Of a DNA stretch of 53,987 nucleotides, positions 31,363 to 41,198 are shown piece by piece. A program made the translations under genes and the position numbers. This DNA is from Perkinsus olseni (taxonomy: Eukaryota > Perkinsozoa > Perkinsida). The DNA is taken from the NCBI GenBank assembly GCA_013115125.1, contig JABANN010000197.1, positions 1 through 53,987 of the forward strand, written 5' to 3'. The notes under the pieces are model-generated. The model saw nothing but the letters and a program-made list of their open reading frames with translations, had not been told where the DNA came from and did no database searches. Position 1 is the first letter of the stretch; the number at the start of each line of letters is the position of its first letter.

Positions 31363-34300
31363 TCACCCCTGCCCAGACTCCTTCGCCCCTAACGTTCCAC
31401 GCTCTTCAAACTCATAAAGCCCCGAGCCTTCGTATCTGACAAAAAGTGGGCAATCGAAAGGTCCCCGGTTCCATTCCCACGTACTCCTTGTCGATTTCCA
31501 CCTTCGTCGCTTCAGTGCAATGAACGTGATTTCCTATCCCAGTGATGGCCATATGCTTAGCCAGATCGACGGTTTCGCCGAAAAATGAATAACTGGGCAT
31601 CGAGTGCCCACTACCAACGATCAGACCACCGTAGGAGGGCCTGAAAAAACGCGAAAAAAATTCCGGAAATTTTAGGAAAAATGGACGAAGTTGCCACCTC
31701 GGAAAAAAAATTGGCACAGCTACAATTTACCGGGATTTTCGTGAGAAACACACACAAGACCAACACCGGCGGAAAGTGTGTGTAAGCTTCAAGTCCAACG
31801 ACAAAAAACCGGCGAAAACTAAGAAAATATCGGAAAAATTGTGGTCGAGGGTATCCCTCCATCTTCTCACCCAGTAGCCACGCCGATCAAAAATTCGACG
31901 CTCTTTCCAGCGACTTTGATATTAGACTGCGCCAGGCCGCCCAGGACGTCCTTTCCGTAGGCCAAGACATTCTCGACATGCTCTTCCTGTCTATCATGCC
32001 CGCATACCACCAACACGCCACTGCCGTCCATTTCGACCTGAACGCGGACGATAGGAAAAAAATTTCCCGTAAATTTCCGACCCTGAAAACGTCATGGGGC
32101 TTCAAGAAGAGGTCAAAGACCGTCGTCATTTTATTCAGGAGGACGCAGAGTTGCGAGATGGGAACGATTTCTTGGATGATCTCAAACTCCTTCATCATGC
32201 CGTAGAGGAAGGTCACACTCTCGAACTTGTTGGCAACCAAACTGCCTTCATCTGAGGAAAAAAATACAATAAAAACGCCTTAGCCGGGGATCGATCCGAG
32301 GATCGATCCTGTTCCTACTTTTGCTGATACTGCCTAGGACGTTCTTGGGCAGCGTCCTCTGCATCATTTCGTTGTTGACTTTCCGTTCATAGCTAATGTC
32401 ATCCATCAGCTTCCTTACCACCAGGGATTGTATCTGCGTATGAAAATGATACCCTCAGGGGTAGAACCCACGACCATACGCGTGAAAGCGAAGCAGTGCA
32501 CCTACCCGAGCACTGAGCTCCTCCTTCTCGACGCTCCTTTGAACCACATCGTTCGCAAAATGCTTGACAGCTCCCAATTTACCATCATTAGTCAGCTCAT
32601 TCGTGATCATAATCTGACGAAAATACCTCTCCCAGGAATCGAACTAGAGACCTTCGGATTACCACAGGTAGCGACAGCTGGAACTCCCGCCGGACTATGT
32701 CGAGCACTTCAAATCCCGTCATCCCCCCGACCGACTTGGTCGTCATGTCACCCGATATCAACAAGATATCCGGCAGGGCGCAGCTTTCCAAAGTTTCAAT
32801 GCAATCATAACCATCCAAACTCCTCTTATACTCAAACCCGGCATCCTCTGCGCACAGCAAAGATTCTTCGCCCGACTTTCATTCGACACTTACTGTCCAG
32901 AATGTTCTCCAGGCCTTCATGATTCTTCACGACGTCATCACAGCTGAGGACGCTGATGCTGCCGGCCTCCGCCAGCCTCCTCTGCGCCTCTTCCTGCAGA
33001 GTGACCTCGCCGAACTCATCATCAACATCAGCGCCGCTGGCCGCTAAGTTAAACAGCCGTTCTTCCATGCTAACGACCCAGGTTCGATCCCCACCATCTC
33101 CATCTCCGTCATCATCTTCTCCACCCGCTGACAGAAGCCCTTTCGTCGCCGAAGAATGTCGTTTCGCCATCCGTGCGTCTGAAGCGAAGGATCTGGCCCT
33201 GGTCCATAGAGACCGAGGACCGCCACTTTCCATCTGCGCCGTCAGGAAGGCAGAAGCAGTTGGAGTTTTGCCGCCCTCGTGCGCTCCCCCCGCGACTTTC
33301 ACCTCGTCCGCAATTCGCTGTGGCAGGCTAACGTAGAATTGGGAGCCTGATCACGAACTTATGAAAAATTGGTATGAAAAAAATTTTCCAAATCCGTCTC
33401 AGCAGGCCTCGCAATCAGCCGACTCGGCTGAGCCGAGTTCGGTACGGCCTCGTCACTGCTGCAATTCCAAAGAACGCGGCCGAGCGCTAGGCTAGCTACC
33501 ATTCGCAGGCGAGAAAAGACAGCTATTCAGGCTACTGCGGGTTGACGAAGATTGGACTTCTCGAGAACAGGGGTGAAATCACGAGGAGACATTCTCCCCC
33601 TTCCTGAGCTGATACTCTTACCCTTTCCTAACTCCGACTCCACCCATATCTTTCCACCATGAAGCTCGGATACCTTCGTACAGATCGCCAACCCAAGACC
33701 CTGAAGATACTTATAAAATCTCTGTCGCATCAAACTGGCCTAGCGCGCGTGCATGATTTCATCCTTGTTATGCTCGCTGCCATAACTCGAGATTCGCCAT
33801 ACGCTCACCCGAACAGATCTGTTCGTCGATCGCAATCATATTCCGACAGCGGCAACGCATCACCAGGAGCAATCGATAGTCGGTTCAACCGACTATCCAA
33901 CCGACTCGGTTGGCACGGGACGGTGTTCCTACCAGGCCTCCTCCCTTTCCTTCTTCCTCCTGTCCAAAAGCTTCAAAAATTTTCGTCAAATTTTCTTTCT
34001 TGATGCCTTGTCCAGAGTCGGCCACGTACAGTAACAAAGTACCAGTCTCCTCCTCGAACTTGGACCCAATACGGACAAATCCTGCGAAGAAAATACCCTC
34101 GATGGGATTCGAACCCACGACCTACCGGAGGGGGTGAACTTGAGGGCATTGTTCACGAGGTTGAATATAACTTGAGAGAGCCTCTCCTTGTCGCCTTCAA
34201 TCAACTGAGTACGCACAGCAAAGAATCTTCAGTTTCAGGAGTATCTTTCAATCCGTCATACGCCAGGATCAACCTGAGATATTCACGCGAAAATATCTTC

Positions 34301-36689
34301 TCACCGGAAGATCCGGATCGCAATCTATCTGCAGATCAACGGACTCCTTTTTTATTTTCTTTCCGTTTTTGTCAACAGCCATGCTCATCAGCTCCCAAAC
34401 TTCCTCGCAAATCTCGTTGCAATTAACCGTCTTCGTCAAATTCAACTGCATTTTCCCGTCCCTCAGCGCGCTAACATCCATGATCATATTCACCAGTCCC
34501 ACTAGTCGAACCTGCAGCGCGCACGGCTACCAACCAATCCACCCAGGTTCGAATCTTACCCCGCAAGAATTGATCATTTTCAAGTGCTTAGTTCTCCCCT
34601 TGTTCTGCTCCGTTTTAATCAGGGCATCCGAAAGTCCGATAATACCGTTCAGAGGAGTACCTAAAGTCCGACTCTTAAAATAGGTGGGCGACAGTACGGG
34701 TACGTTCTAGTACGGAGTACGGTACGAGTACGAGTACGGCTCCGTACCCGAACTACCCGTCGCAGCGGTTCCCGAGTACCGTACTAGTACGCCGTATTTG
34801 AAGTACGGCGTAATTTAATACACGTATGCGTTATATAATATATTTAATACATACTAGTTCTCCGTACCCGTATTAGGTTGACAGTCTGAAACGTACTCCC
34901 TACCGTACTTCCCTCGACCCCAGTACGGTTGCCCAGCTCCAGACTCTTCCCACCCGGGAGCCCTCGAGCCAGAGAAAGTTGATTTTTCCCAGGGAACGGT
35001 GATCGCTCCGCCAACTGATTCATATTTCTATTTGGGAAATCTCGTAAATAAGTTGACAGTTGACTTTGAGATGACAAATAACTTAAACGATGGCCTTAAC
35101 AATAAAGGCCTGCGAACTTAACGACCACAGTTGGGCGAAAAATTTCGGGTAAGAAAGTCGGCAACTGCTGACCGAAATATCACCGCCCTGACGATTCGCC
35201 GGCTAGGCTACAGCCGAAATCTCGCCAAAGCGTTGATATCAGTCATTATTATAGCGTACGACTCCGGAATGAGAGTTTTCCGTCAATAACTGCCTTACGC
35301 AGTTCGTGTGCAACTCCGGCGAGGAAGTCCTGCTGCTGTCTTTCAGCCATTTCTTGCTTCGTGAGATCTTTTATGTGCGCCATGAGAAAGTAATCCTGCG
35401 ATCGCGGCTCTTCCGAGAGATGGTTGATGACCATCTCAACCTGATTCGGGACTCCAGAAAAAACTCGGCGGCTTCTCGGAAGGGGTACCGAGATGACGCT
35501 GCCGTCCTTCTTTTTCAGCTGTCCTTTAATCGGTCGCACAACCTTGCAGACTGTAAAGGAATTCTTCCTCCTCAAACCCTGAGCATATCTTAGGTTGACC
35601 AACGGAGGATACGAAAAAGGTCAGAATCAGCGTAGGGAGAGTTGACCTCACCTCCTTCCGATTGGAGTCAGTCTTAGAGACGAAGGAGTCCACGAAATTC
35701 TGATGGTTCACCGCAAACTCATCAGCCATCAGGACCTGTACCGGGGCATAGCTTTCGTCGCGCTTCAAATATTCGGAATCTTACCGTCACATTCTGACCG
35801 ACCAAATACGCCGCCACATGGCCAGTGATGATCTCAACAGCAGCATTAGCATGCACCTAAGAGCCAGGTACTACCCCACATCGAAGCAGGAAAGCTACAC
35901 CAGCGGTTTGATTCACGAGTGTTAACCAGTAGAGCCCCGGTTCGAACCGCGAGACTATCTCTTTCTACGAACCCATGTAGAATCCGATCGATAGGATAAA
36001 GATTCTGAATTTTCCTCATGTATCACAAAAGAAGTTCGATTTCAATCACTTTTGAAATCCGCTAACTCCACTGTAATGTTCACATCGCTGATTCCATCTT
36101 GCTCCGGTAAGAAGCTCCGCTGAAACTAAGCTGAGTGGCGGATGATCAGAAGACAGCAGGCGAAAATTGGATTTCAGATGCCATCTCAATCGATGACACT
36201 CCCGGTGCAGTATACCAAAATAGTATACCCCACCTGTGCGTGCGTAGACTGTACTGAAACTGTTCGCTTGTGAAACAAGACTTCGTTCCGAGGGCGTTCG
36301 AATTCGTGTCACGAAAGAAGCGCGATCTCAGCGACTGTTGAAAGCCATGAAACCGCTCACTAGGCTACGATAGATCCACTCTGAATACGTGAGTACACCC
36401 TACTGAGGGTAAACGTGACCGCGGTAACAAGCCAGCGCCGCTTTCGGCTCCCATTTAACTCGCTCAGTAAACTTGATTCGAGACTCAATATCGATTCTGG
36501 GATTGATTTTAACGCGTAAAATGTGGTTCCAGGATCGATTCTGACTTTCAGAATTGATTTAAATTCTCTCAGTACCATCCGTCCACCGCATCCTACAATA
36601 TTCCCCTTCTTATCCGCCAACACCATCATATCAGTGAGGTTGTCCATCAGCCCCTGGACTCCATCCCAGTACGGTCCACTAGCGGTCAT
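31363..36689 (-). CDS. PAS - histidine kinase - receiver - nucleotide-cyclase fusion protein
   Basis: Eighteen exons close at 833 residues: 36597-36689, 35785-35856, 35652-35735, 35489-35578, 35299-35440, 34560-34660, 34305-34511, 34126-34204, 33933-34081, 33622-33700, 32894-33346, 32663-32847, 32506-32613, 32331-32433, 32091-32251, 31871-32037, 31485-31640 and 31363-31435. The PAS domain (about 10-145) has NIVHANAAVEIITGHVAAYL and GQNVTVLMADEF. HisKA has AHELRTPLNG with His158. The ATPase domain has FNLVNNALKFT (N box), VADSGQGI (G1) and GLGLAICTK (G2). The receiver (about 495-605) keeps the acidic pair D502/D503 and T582 but has Ser548 where the phospho-Asp is expected and R604 for the usual Lys. 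The cyclase domain (about 640-825) has LPKNVLG, FESVTFLYGMM, VATGPSYGGLIVG and SYSFFGETVDLAKHM, but neither catalytic metal Asp. The order recalls Dictyostelium AcrA. No membrane segment is seen, so it is probably cytosolic. Confidence 0.93.
31436..31484 (+). repeat. tRNA-derived intron, antisense (49 bases)
   Basis: The plus strand reads CGAAAGGTCCCCGGTTCCAT TCCC. In gene sense it is GTACGTGGG to TTTTTGTCAG. Removing it restores YEFEERGT at the end of the cyclase domain. Confidence 0.7.
32252..32330 (-). repeat. tRNA-like intron with doubled GGATCGATCC (79 bases)
   Basis: The intron contains GGATCGATCCTCGGATCGAT CCCCGGC followed by a TTTTTATTG run and CTCAG. The T-loop-like TCGATCC occurs twice. 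GGATCGATCC is palindromic, so orientation is unclear. Confidence 0.5.
32434..32505 (-). repeat. tRNA-derived intron, sense, about two thirds of a tRNA (72 bases)
   Basis: From the donor it reads GTAGGTGCACTGCTTCGCTT then TCACGCGTATGGTCGTGGGT then TCTACCCCTGAGGGTATC and ATTTTCATACGCAG. CGCTTTCACGCG resembles the anticodon arm of tRNA-Glu(UUC), and GTGGGTTCTACCCC the T-arm. The T run precedes the acceptor. Confidence 0.75.
32614..32662 (-). repeat. tRNA-derived intron, sense (49 bases)
   Basis: GTAATCCGAAGGTCTCTAGT then TCGATTCCTGGGAGAGGTAT then TTTCGTCAG. The exons join as LPV|IMITNE, exactly the receiver motif expected, which fixes the borders. Confidence 0.85.
34082..34125 (-). repeat. tRNA-derived intron, sense (44 bases)
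   Basis: GTAGGTCGTGGGTTCGAATC then CCATCGAGGGTATTTTCTTC then GCAG. The first 16 bases are identical to positions 905-920 of the tRNA-Ile gene in this window. The exons join as KFTPSGFVRIG, the expected ATPase-domain sequence. Confidence 0.9.
34512..34559 (+). repeat. tRNA-derived intron, antisense (48 bases)
   Basis: The plus strand reads CCACCCAGGTTCGAATCTTA C. In gene sense it is GTAAGATTCGAACC to GCGCTGCAG. The donor GTAAG is the inverse of the acceptor-side end of the fragment. Confidence 0.65.
34681..34941. repeat. hAT-type MITE, copy A (in kinase-fusion intron)
   Basis: Its ends TAGGTGGGCGACAGTAC and GTACGGTTGCCCAGCTCCA are imperfect inverted repeats. The centre is rich in GTACGG and GTACCCG. 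GACTCTT occurs at 34670-34676 and again at 34942-34948, probably the target duplication with a few extra A residues at the left end. It lies in the 638-base intron 34661-35298. Confidence 0.85.
35918..35957 (+). repeat. tRNA-derived fragment in intron, antisense
   Basis: GTTAACCAGTAGAGCCCCGG then TTCGAACCGCGAGACTATC. The T-loop TTCGAAC is intact. It lies in intron 35857-36596. Confidence 0.5.
36470..36565. repeat. MITE-like repeat family D, copy 8 (in intron)
   Basis: GAGACTCAATATCGATTCTG, then TTAACGCGTAAAATGTGG, then GGATCGATTCTGACTTTCAG. It lies in intron 35857-36596 of the kinase fusion. Confidence 0.65.
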
Positions 36690-37109
36690 GGTTCGAAGCT
36701 ACGGAATCCGCTGGCTGATGGAACATGCGCAGTCCACGAAAAAAGAGTGCGCCATAAATCGATCACAATGGCGAGCGCGTTATGCCGCGCATCTTGGAAA
36801 TCTTTCCAATGAGTACATACTTCCTCAACCTTGTGGAACCGCTCAGACGCTCCCCGAGCGCTCAATGAAGCTCTTGGACATTCCTGCGTGTGATAAAGGG
36901 GTCGACGTGAACCCAGTAGTCGCCCTTGACGTACTTGATAGTCTTAATAATAAGGTAGTCAACCCGTGTCGTGAAAATGCGACCAAGACCCCGTCCCTAG
37001 GTCCCCTTTCTTTTTGAAGGGGATTGGGGGAACTTGTTATTATGTCCGACTCTCTCGGAAATGAGCAGCGTTCGTTTCTCGCCGTATTCCATTTTTCAGT
37101 ATTTTTGTA
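36690..37109. other. Divergent spacer between kinase-fusion and unknown genes
   Basis: It holds GCGCCATAAATCGATCACAA TGGCGAGCGCG, a member of the ATCGATCA/GCGAGCGC motif family outside any modelled intron. It presumably contains both promoters. Confidence 0.45.
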
Positions 37110-37797
37110 ATGACCAACTCCACCCAAGGCCCTGCCCCGGCGTCAAGCAGCAGCAGTAGCAGCGGCACGGCAATCGACCCCCTGGTTCTCTTGGGGGCGC
37201 AACTTCTAAGTTCCGTCAGCGTCAAGGTAAGATCCCTCCCCGTCATCGCTCGTGGCTTATCATCTCGCTTCTCACCAGACCGAACCGCCCGGCGACGCGC
37301 CAGCGACTCTCCCCAAGTCCCACTTCGCCCCGTTTCTCATCGCAGCCAAGGCAACTCACATGATCGACCCCAAACCTACTCCCCAGACGACAGACAAGCC
37401 GCTACCGCCTGGCACCGTTCCCGGAGGCGAGGGCGTCGCTATCAGCCACAGCGCGGGGCTAGTAGCATTACCGACGCTTCCACCACACCCGTCAAAGTGT
37501 ATGCGATGCCACGCCCCCTGGGAGCTTCGACAACAGAAGACGGGCTTCATGAAGAAGACGCTTTTACCGGTGAGTCGTGAAATCCTCCGTGTCGATGCAG
37601 CGGCCTTCTTTTAGGTTCTTCGGTGTACCGTAGACAAGACGCGCAATCACGATCTCTGGCTGTACGACGGCAACTGGGTGTCTCGATGGCAGAAACGGCG
37701 AAAACTCGGGTCGAAGGAGAAGAAAATGATAGAAGAAGCGGTGAGTTCGGAGAGTTAATTGCAGCACATTATTCAGGGCTCGACCCTTCCGAATTAA
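37110..37797 (+). CDS. Unknown protein, Ser/Pro-rich N-terminus and Cys/basic C-terminal part
   Basis: Exons 37110-37226, 37279-37569, 37615-37740 and 37777-37797 give 184 residues with all phases matching. Introns are 52, 45 and 36 bases, so the last one is short and less certain. The N-terminus is a Ser run (ASSSSSSSG), the middle is Pro/Thr-rich, and the C-terminal part has KCMRCHAPW and VLRCTVDKTRNHDLWLYDGN then WQKRRKLGSKEKK. The Cys pattern could hold a metal but no known finger is recognised. No function can be given. Confidence 0.6.
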
Positions 37798-38475
37798 ATT
37801 GTGTTTGAAGCACGATTCAGTGATTTCGATACCATAATCTTGTCCCAGATAGCGAACGGCGAGGTCCCTCCGATAATACCTAGACGAGTGAAGCCTGTTG
37901 TCTCCACTGCGGTGGTAGCAGACGGAAAAGAGAAAATTGACGGGTTGTTGACGGTGAAGCCGAAGCAGAAGTTCGCCAATAGACTTTGTCTCCTGCTGGC
38001 CGACAAGACGACCCGGTGCAAAGAGTAAGAGCGCTCTCGTTCACGTGTTGTCACGTCGGCTGTCGACTCTCGCCACGCAATGGATTGGGGCCATTCCTAA
38101 ATTCCAAGGGAGAAGTAAAAATTTCAACGACGCATTAACAGGCTTCTAGTTGCCTGGCGGTAAAAGTTCCGGGATCTGGTTGCCCTGTTCGGTTTCGGGA
38201 GTGGTTTCCGGTTATCCGTTCCCGCTTCACCCACAATACAGGGTTTTTTCTGTTGCCTTTCTCTTGCTTGCCGCTGAGGGGTCCCTGAAACTTTCCTTGG
38301 TTTGGAAACTCTCCCTTGGATTCGTGTCTTCACATCACCATTGTGATATTCTCTACAGTTGGATTCTAGAAATCTTTTATTGAACTTTCGATTTGAGATT
38401 GAGATTAACCTTTCCAATATTTACCTGGCTATTGTCTCTACCGGGTTTCGTTACGGCACCTCTCCTCCCTTTCAG
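37798..38475. other. Spacer with repeat B copy
   Basis: An open plus frame (about 37801-38028; FEARFSDFDTIILSQIANGE) has no acceptable acceptor or start and may be a lost exon. Dispersed repeat B lies at about 38150-38290. Confidence 0.4.
38150..38290 (-). repeat. Dispersed repeat B, copy 2
   Basis: On the minus strand it has AAAGGCAACAGAAAAAACCC, GGTGAAGCGGGAACGG, CCGAACAGGGCAACCAGATC and CCCGGAACTTTTACCG, matching copies 1 and 3 in order. Confidence 0.75.
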
Positions 38476-39100
38476 TTGCGACTTCTGGTTGCGCGGGGTG
38501 AAGGTGAAGTCAGACCACGACGGTAACGTCGTCCATCAGGGAAGAACATGGTGCCATCTGCTTGACAAAAGCCGGAAAATCGGAGATACTCTACGGAAAT
38601 ATCGTTGCTCGGGTAAGCTCGTTCGTCGAGCCCTTTTTTTCTAATGTTTTTTTCAGAGACGGGCGAGCGTCTAGTTGTAGCACGTAACCCGTGTGGGACT
38701 TGCCTGTGGGCCGGTCTGACGTCGGCGCCGGAAAAGTACAGCACCGTCCCACTCCGCGACATCAAGCCCATTCCACCCATTCACGTGCCCAAAGAGCATG
38801 AATCCGAAGCCGCCGAGGAGACGGTCGAGCGGGGAGTTGTTGACAGCCGCTTCGCTCCGTTCAACATGTACGAAGATGAGAATGCTGCTTTGCGAGGCGT
38901 GAAGGCCACGAGGAGCGACCGAGATGGCGGGGAAGGTCGGTGCGTCACGCGTTGGGCTGTACTCTATCGTTTTGGCGGTGTCAGATTCTACGGTAGGGTT
39001 GAAGCTGCAGCGCACGACGGAAGAAGGATTCTCGCTTGACCGGTTGCCTATCGAGAAAAGGCAGCTGGCCGAGTCATCGCTCAAATGGGATTCCCATCAG
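38476..39100 (+). CDS. Unknown protein, three internal exons
   Basis: Exons 38476-38612, 38657-38935 and 38985-39100 join with 44- and 49-base introns and no stop. Marks are CDFWLRGVKVKSDHDGNV, RTWCHLLDKSRKIGD, RNPCGTCLWAGL, PLRDIKPIPPIHVPKEHE, NMYEDENAALRG and a basic end SLDRLPIEKRQLAESSLKWD. No family is recognised. The start exon and the end exon are not found. A hAT MITE lies just downstream at 39151. It may be a continuation of the preceding gene. Confidence 0.55.
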
Positions 39101-41198
39101 GTGGGTTGTGGGGAGAAAATTTCCCGAAAATTTCCGGCGAGCTTTCGAAGTAGAGGTGGGCGACAGTAAGGGTACGGTCTAGTACGGCATACGGTACGGG
39201 TACGAGTACGGCTCCGTACCCGTACTACCCGTCGCAGCGGGTCCCGAGTACCGTACTATTACGCCGTATTTGAAGTACGGCGTAATTCAATGCTCGTATG
39301 CGTTATTTTATATATTTAATACATACTAGTTCTCCGTAGCCGTATTAGGTTGACAGTCTGAAACGTACTCCCTACCGTACTTCCCTCGACCCCAGTACGG
39401 TTGCCCAGCTCTATTCCGAAGTTGTGAAATTGTAGAAACTGTGCGCCGTTGAGTCAATATTAATACTGTTATTTGAACTGCACTATTATGAAATTTCCGA
39501 AAACATTTTCCCGTCGTATTTCGAAAAGCACTATTCTCAAAAAACTCTCTCATTCGGAGTGTAGGGAAGCAGTGAGATAACGCCCAGCCGAACGGAAAAT
39601 TTCCGTCGGAAATTTGGCGAACTTTTTTGGGGCTCCGTAGTGAAGCTGATCTAACCTATGCTGCTTGTATCGGTTCATCCCCTGCAGTACGGTTTAGTGC
39701 CCCAATCGCATATTCATTTTCGGGCACATAAAGAAGGCGATCTAACCTATGATACTCGTATCGTTCCATCCACTGCGGCACGCCTTAGTGACCGTAAGTC
39801 GCTCATTCATTGCAATGTTCAAGCTAAGACGCTCGTGATGATTATGGTGGTTTGTGAAATTCACCAGTAAGATTCAGCTGTGAGTCGGCAAGATCCTTGG
39901 TGCACCTCGTCCTCGTGCGGGCTGGCTTCCTTCTTCAATACGTTATTTGATATCCCACAGCTGCTTAGCAGCAGTAGTATTATCTTACACTCTGCCATCA
40001 ATTTTATTCTGATATTATGCCGGCAAACAATGATCTAGGCGCCCACGGGATTGGCACTAGCTCGCAGAAATTGCACCATAGCTATAACTGTTCAGAACAA
40101 CCGCCCTCCGGCTGTGCCAAGTCATTACCATACCATCGTCCCCGACGGTTTGGCTTCTCTTGGCGACGAGAGCCCACGGAGCAGCATATTCAGGGTAACG
40201 GAAATCTACTGGCTTGGCGATTGTAAATGTGACGATCAGATCGACACTCCGGGCGGTTGCAGTACTCCCTCCTTCCCTAGCGACGTATCGCCGTTGATGC
40301 AGCCGAAGCCGTCCGCTACGACTAAGGACCCCGTCAGTAAGTCTGTTCAATTCAATTCAACTCCTCCTACGTATTGATTTTTTTACACCGGGCATTTCTG
40401 ATTGCATTTGTCGCATTGATTATGTGTCGGAAAAACGCGGCTATCATGCTCGGAGATTTTGTTTACGCATTTCACGGTCGATGGATATCTATTATCAGCT
40501 CGCTTTCATCATCAGTCTCAGAAATTTTGAGAAGCGCTTGGTTTTCGTCCTTCGAGAAGTCTCGGCTCAAATTTTATTCTAGTGAATATCATAATTTCGG
40601 AATTTCTTACATTTTCTGATTTTTGATAGCTTTTTTGCGATTCAGGAGCCCTGGAAGATCTCATTCTCAACGAGGATTCTTGAGTGTATAATGTTGACCT
40701 TTCCTATAATGGAATGCACGATACATGGGCAGGCTGCTGCTGCTTGATAATGCTGAACCTCCGATGTCCGCAGTTGTGGTGGTGAGTAAGGCTCTGTTGT
40801 CGAGTTCATGTTGAAACTAATCGGAGAAGGGAGCTGCTAGGAATTTACTTGTTGGCTCTCTGTCGATGCCCCACCCAACGTATAGTGATAGGGCGTATTC
40901 GCAGCTGACTATTCTCGGGGAGGATAATCGGACAGATTTGTGGGACGGATGATGTTCGATTCAAACATCGTCCATCCCGCAACGAATATGCTTCTGAGTT
41001 GATCGAGCGACTCCTCCGTGTTACAGTATAGAGTACGCGATTTTTCGTCATCGGAAAACCCCCGATCAACTGCGCACTTGCTGTCATTTACGCTAAATTC
41101 AAGCACTTTGAGTAGTAGAGGCGGCTGCCTGTTGAGCGGCTGGGCTACAATCTCGAAAGGTAAGATCCTCAGAGGTCATATCAGGTAAGCTGAAAGCT
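39101..41198. other. Two-kilobase stretch with no firm gene
   Basis: The hAT MITE copy B is at 39151-39413. A possible plus-strand exon lies at about 40095-40200 (RPPAVPSHYHTIVPDG) but cannot be extended with confidence. The rest looks non-coding on both strands. Confidence 0.4.
39151..39413. repeat. hAT-type MITE, copy B
   Basis: The ends are TAGAGGTGGGCGACAGTA and GTACGGTTGCCCAGCTCTA. Directly flanking are TTTCGAAG (39143-39150) and TTCCGAAG (39414-39421), an 8-base target duplication with one mismatch, as hAT elements make. It is about 90% alike to copy A by eye. Confidence 0.92.

Noticed and set aside
37801-38028. Additional exon of the unknown gene at 37110 (frame with FEARFSDFDTIIL)
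   Set aside because: No AG acceptor precedes it in the needed phase and an in-frame TAA lies just upstream.
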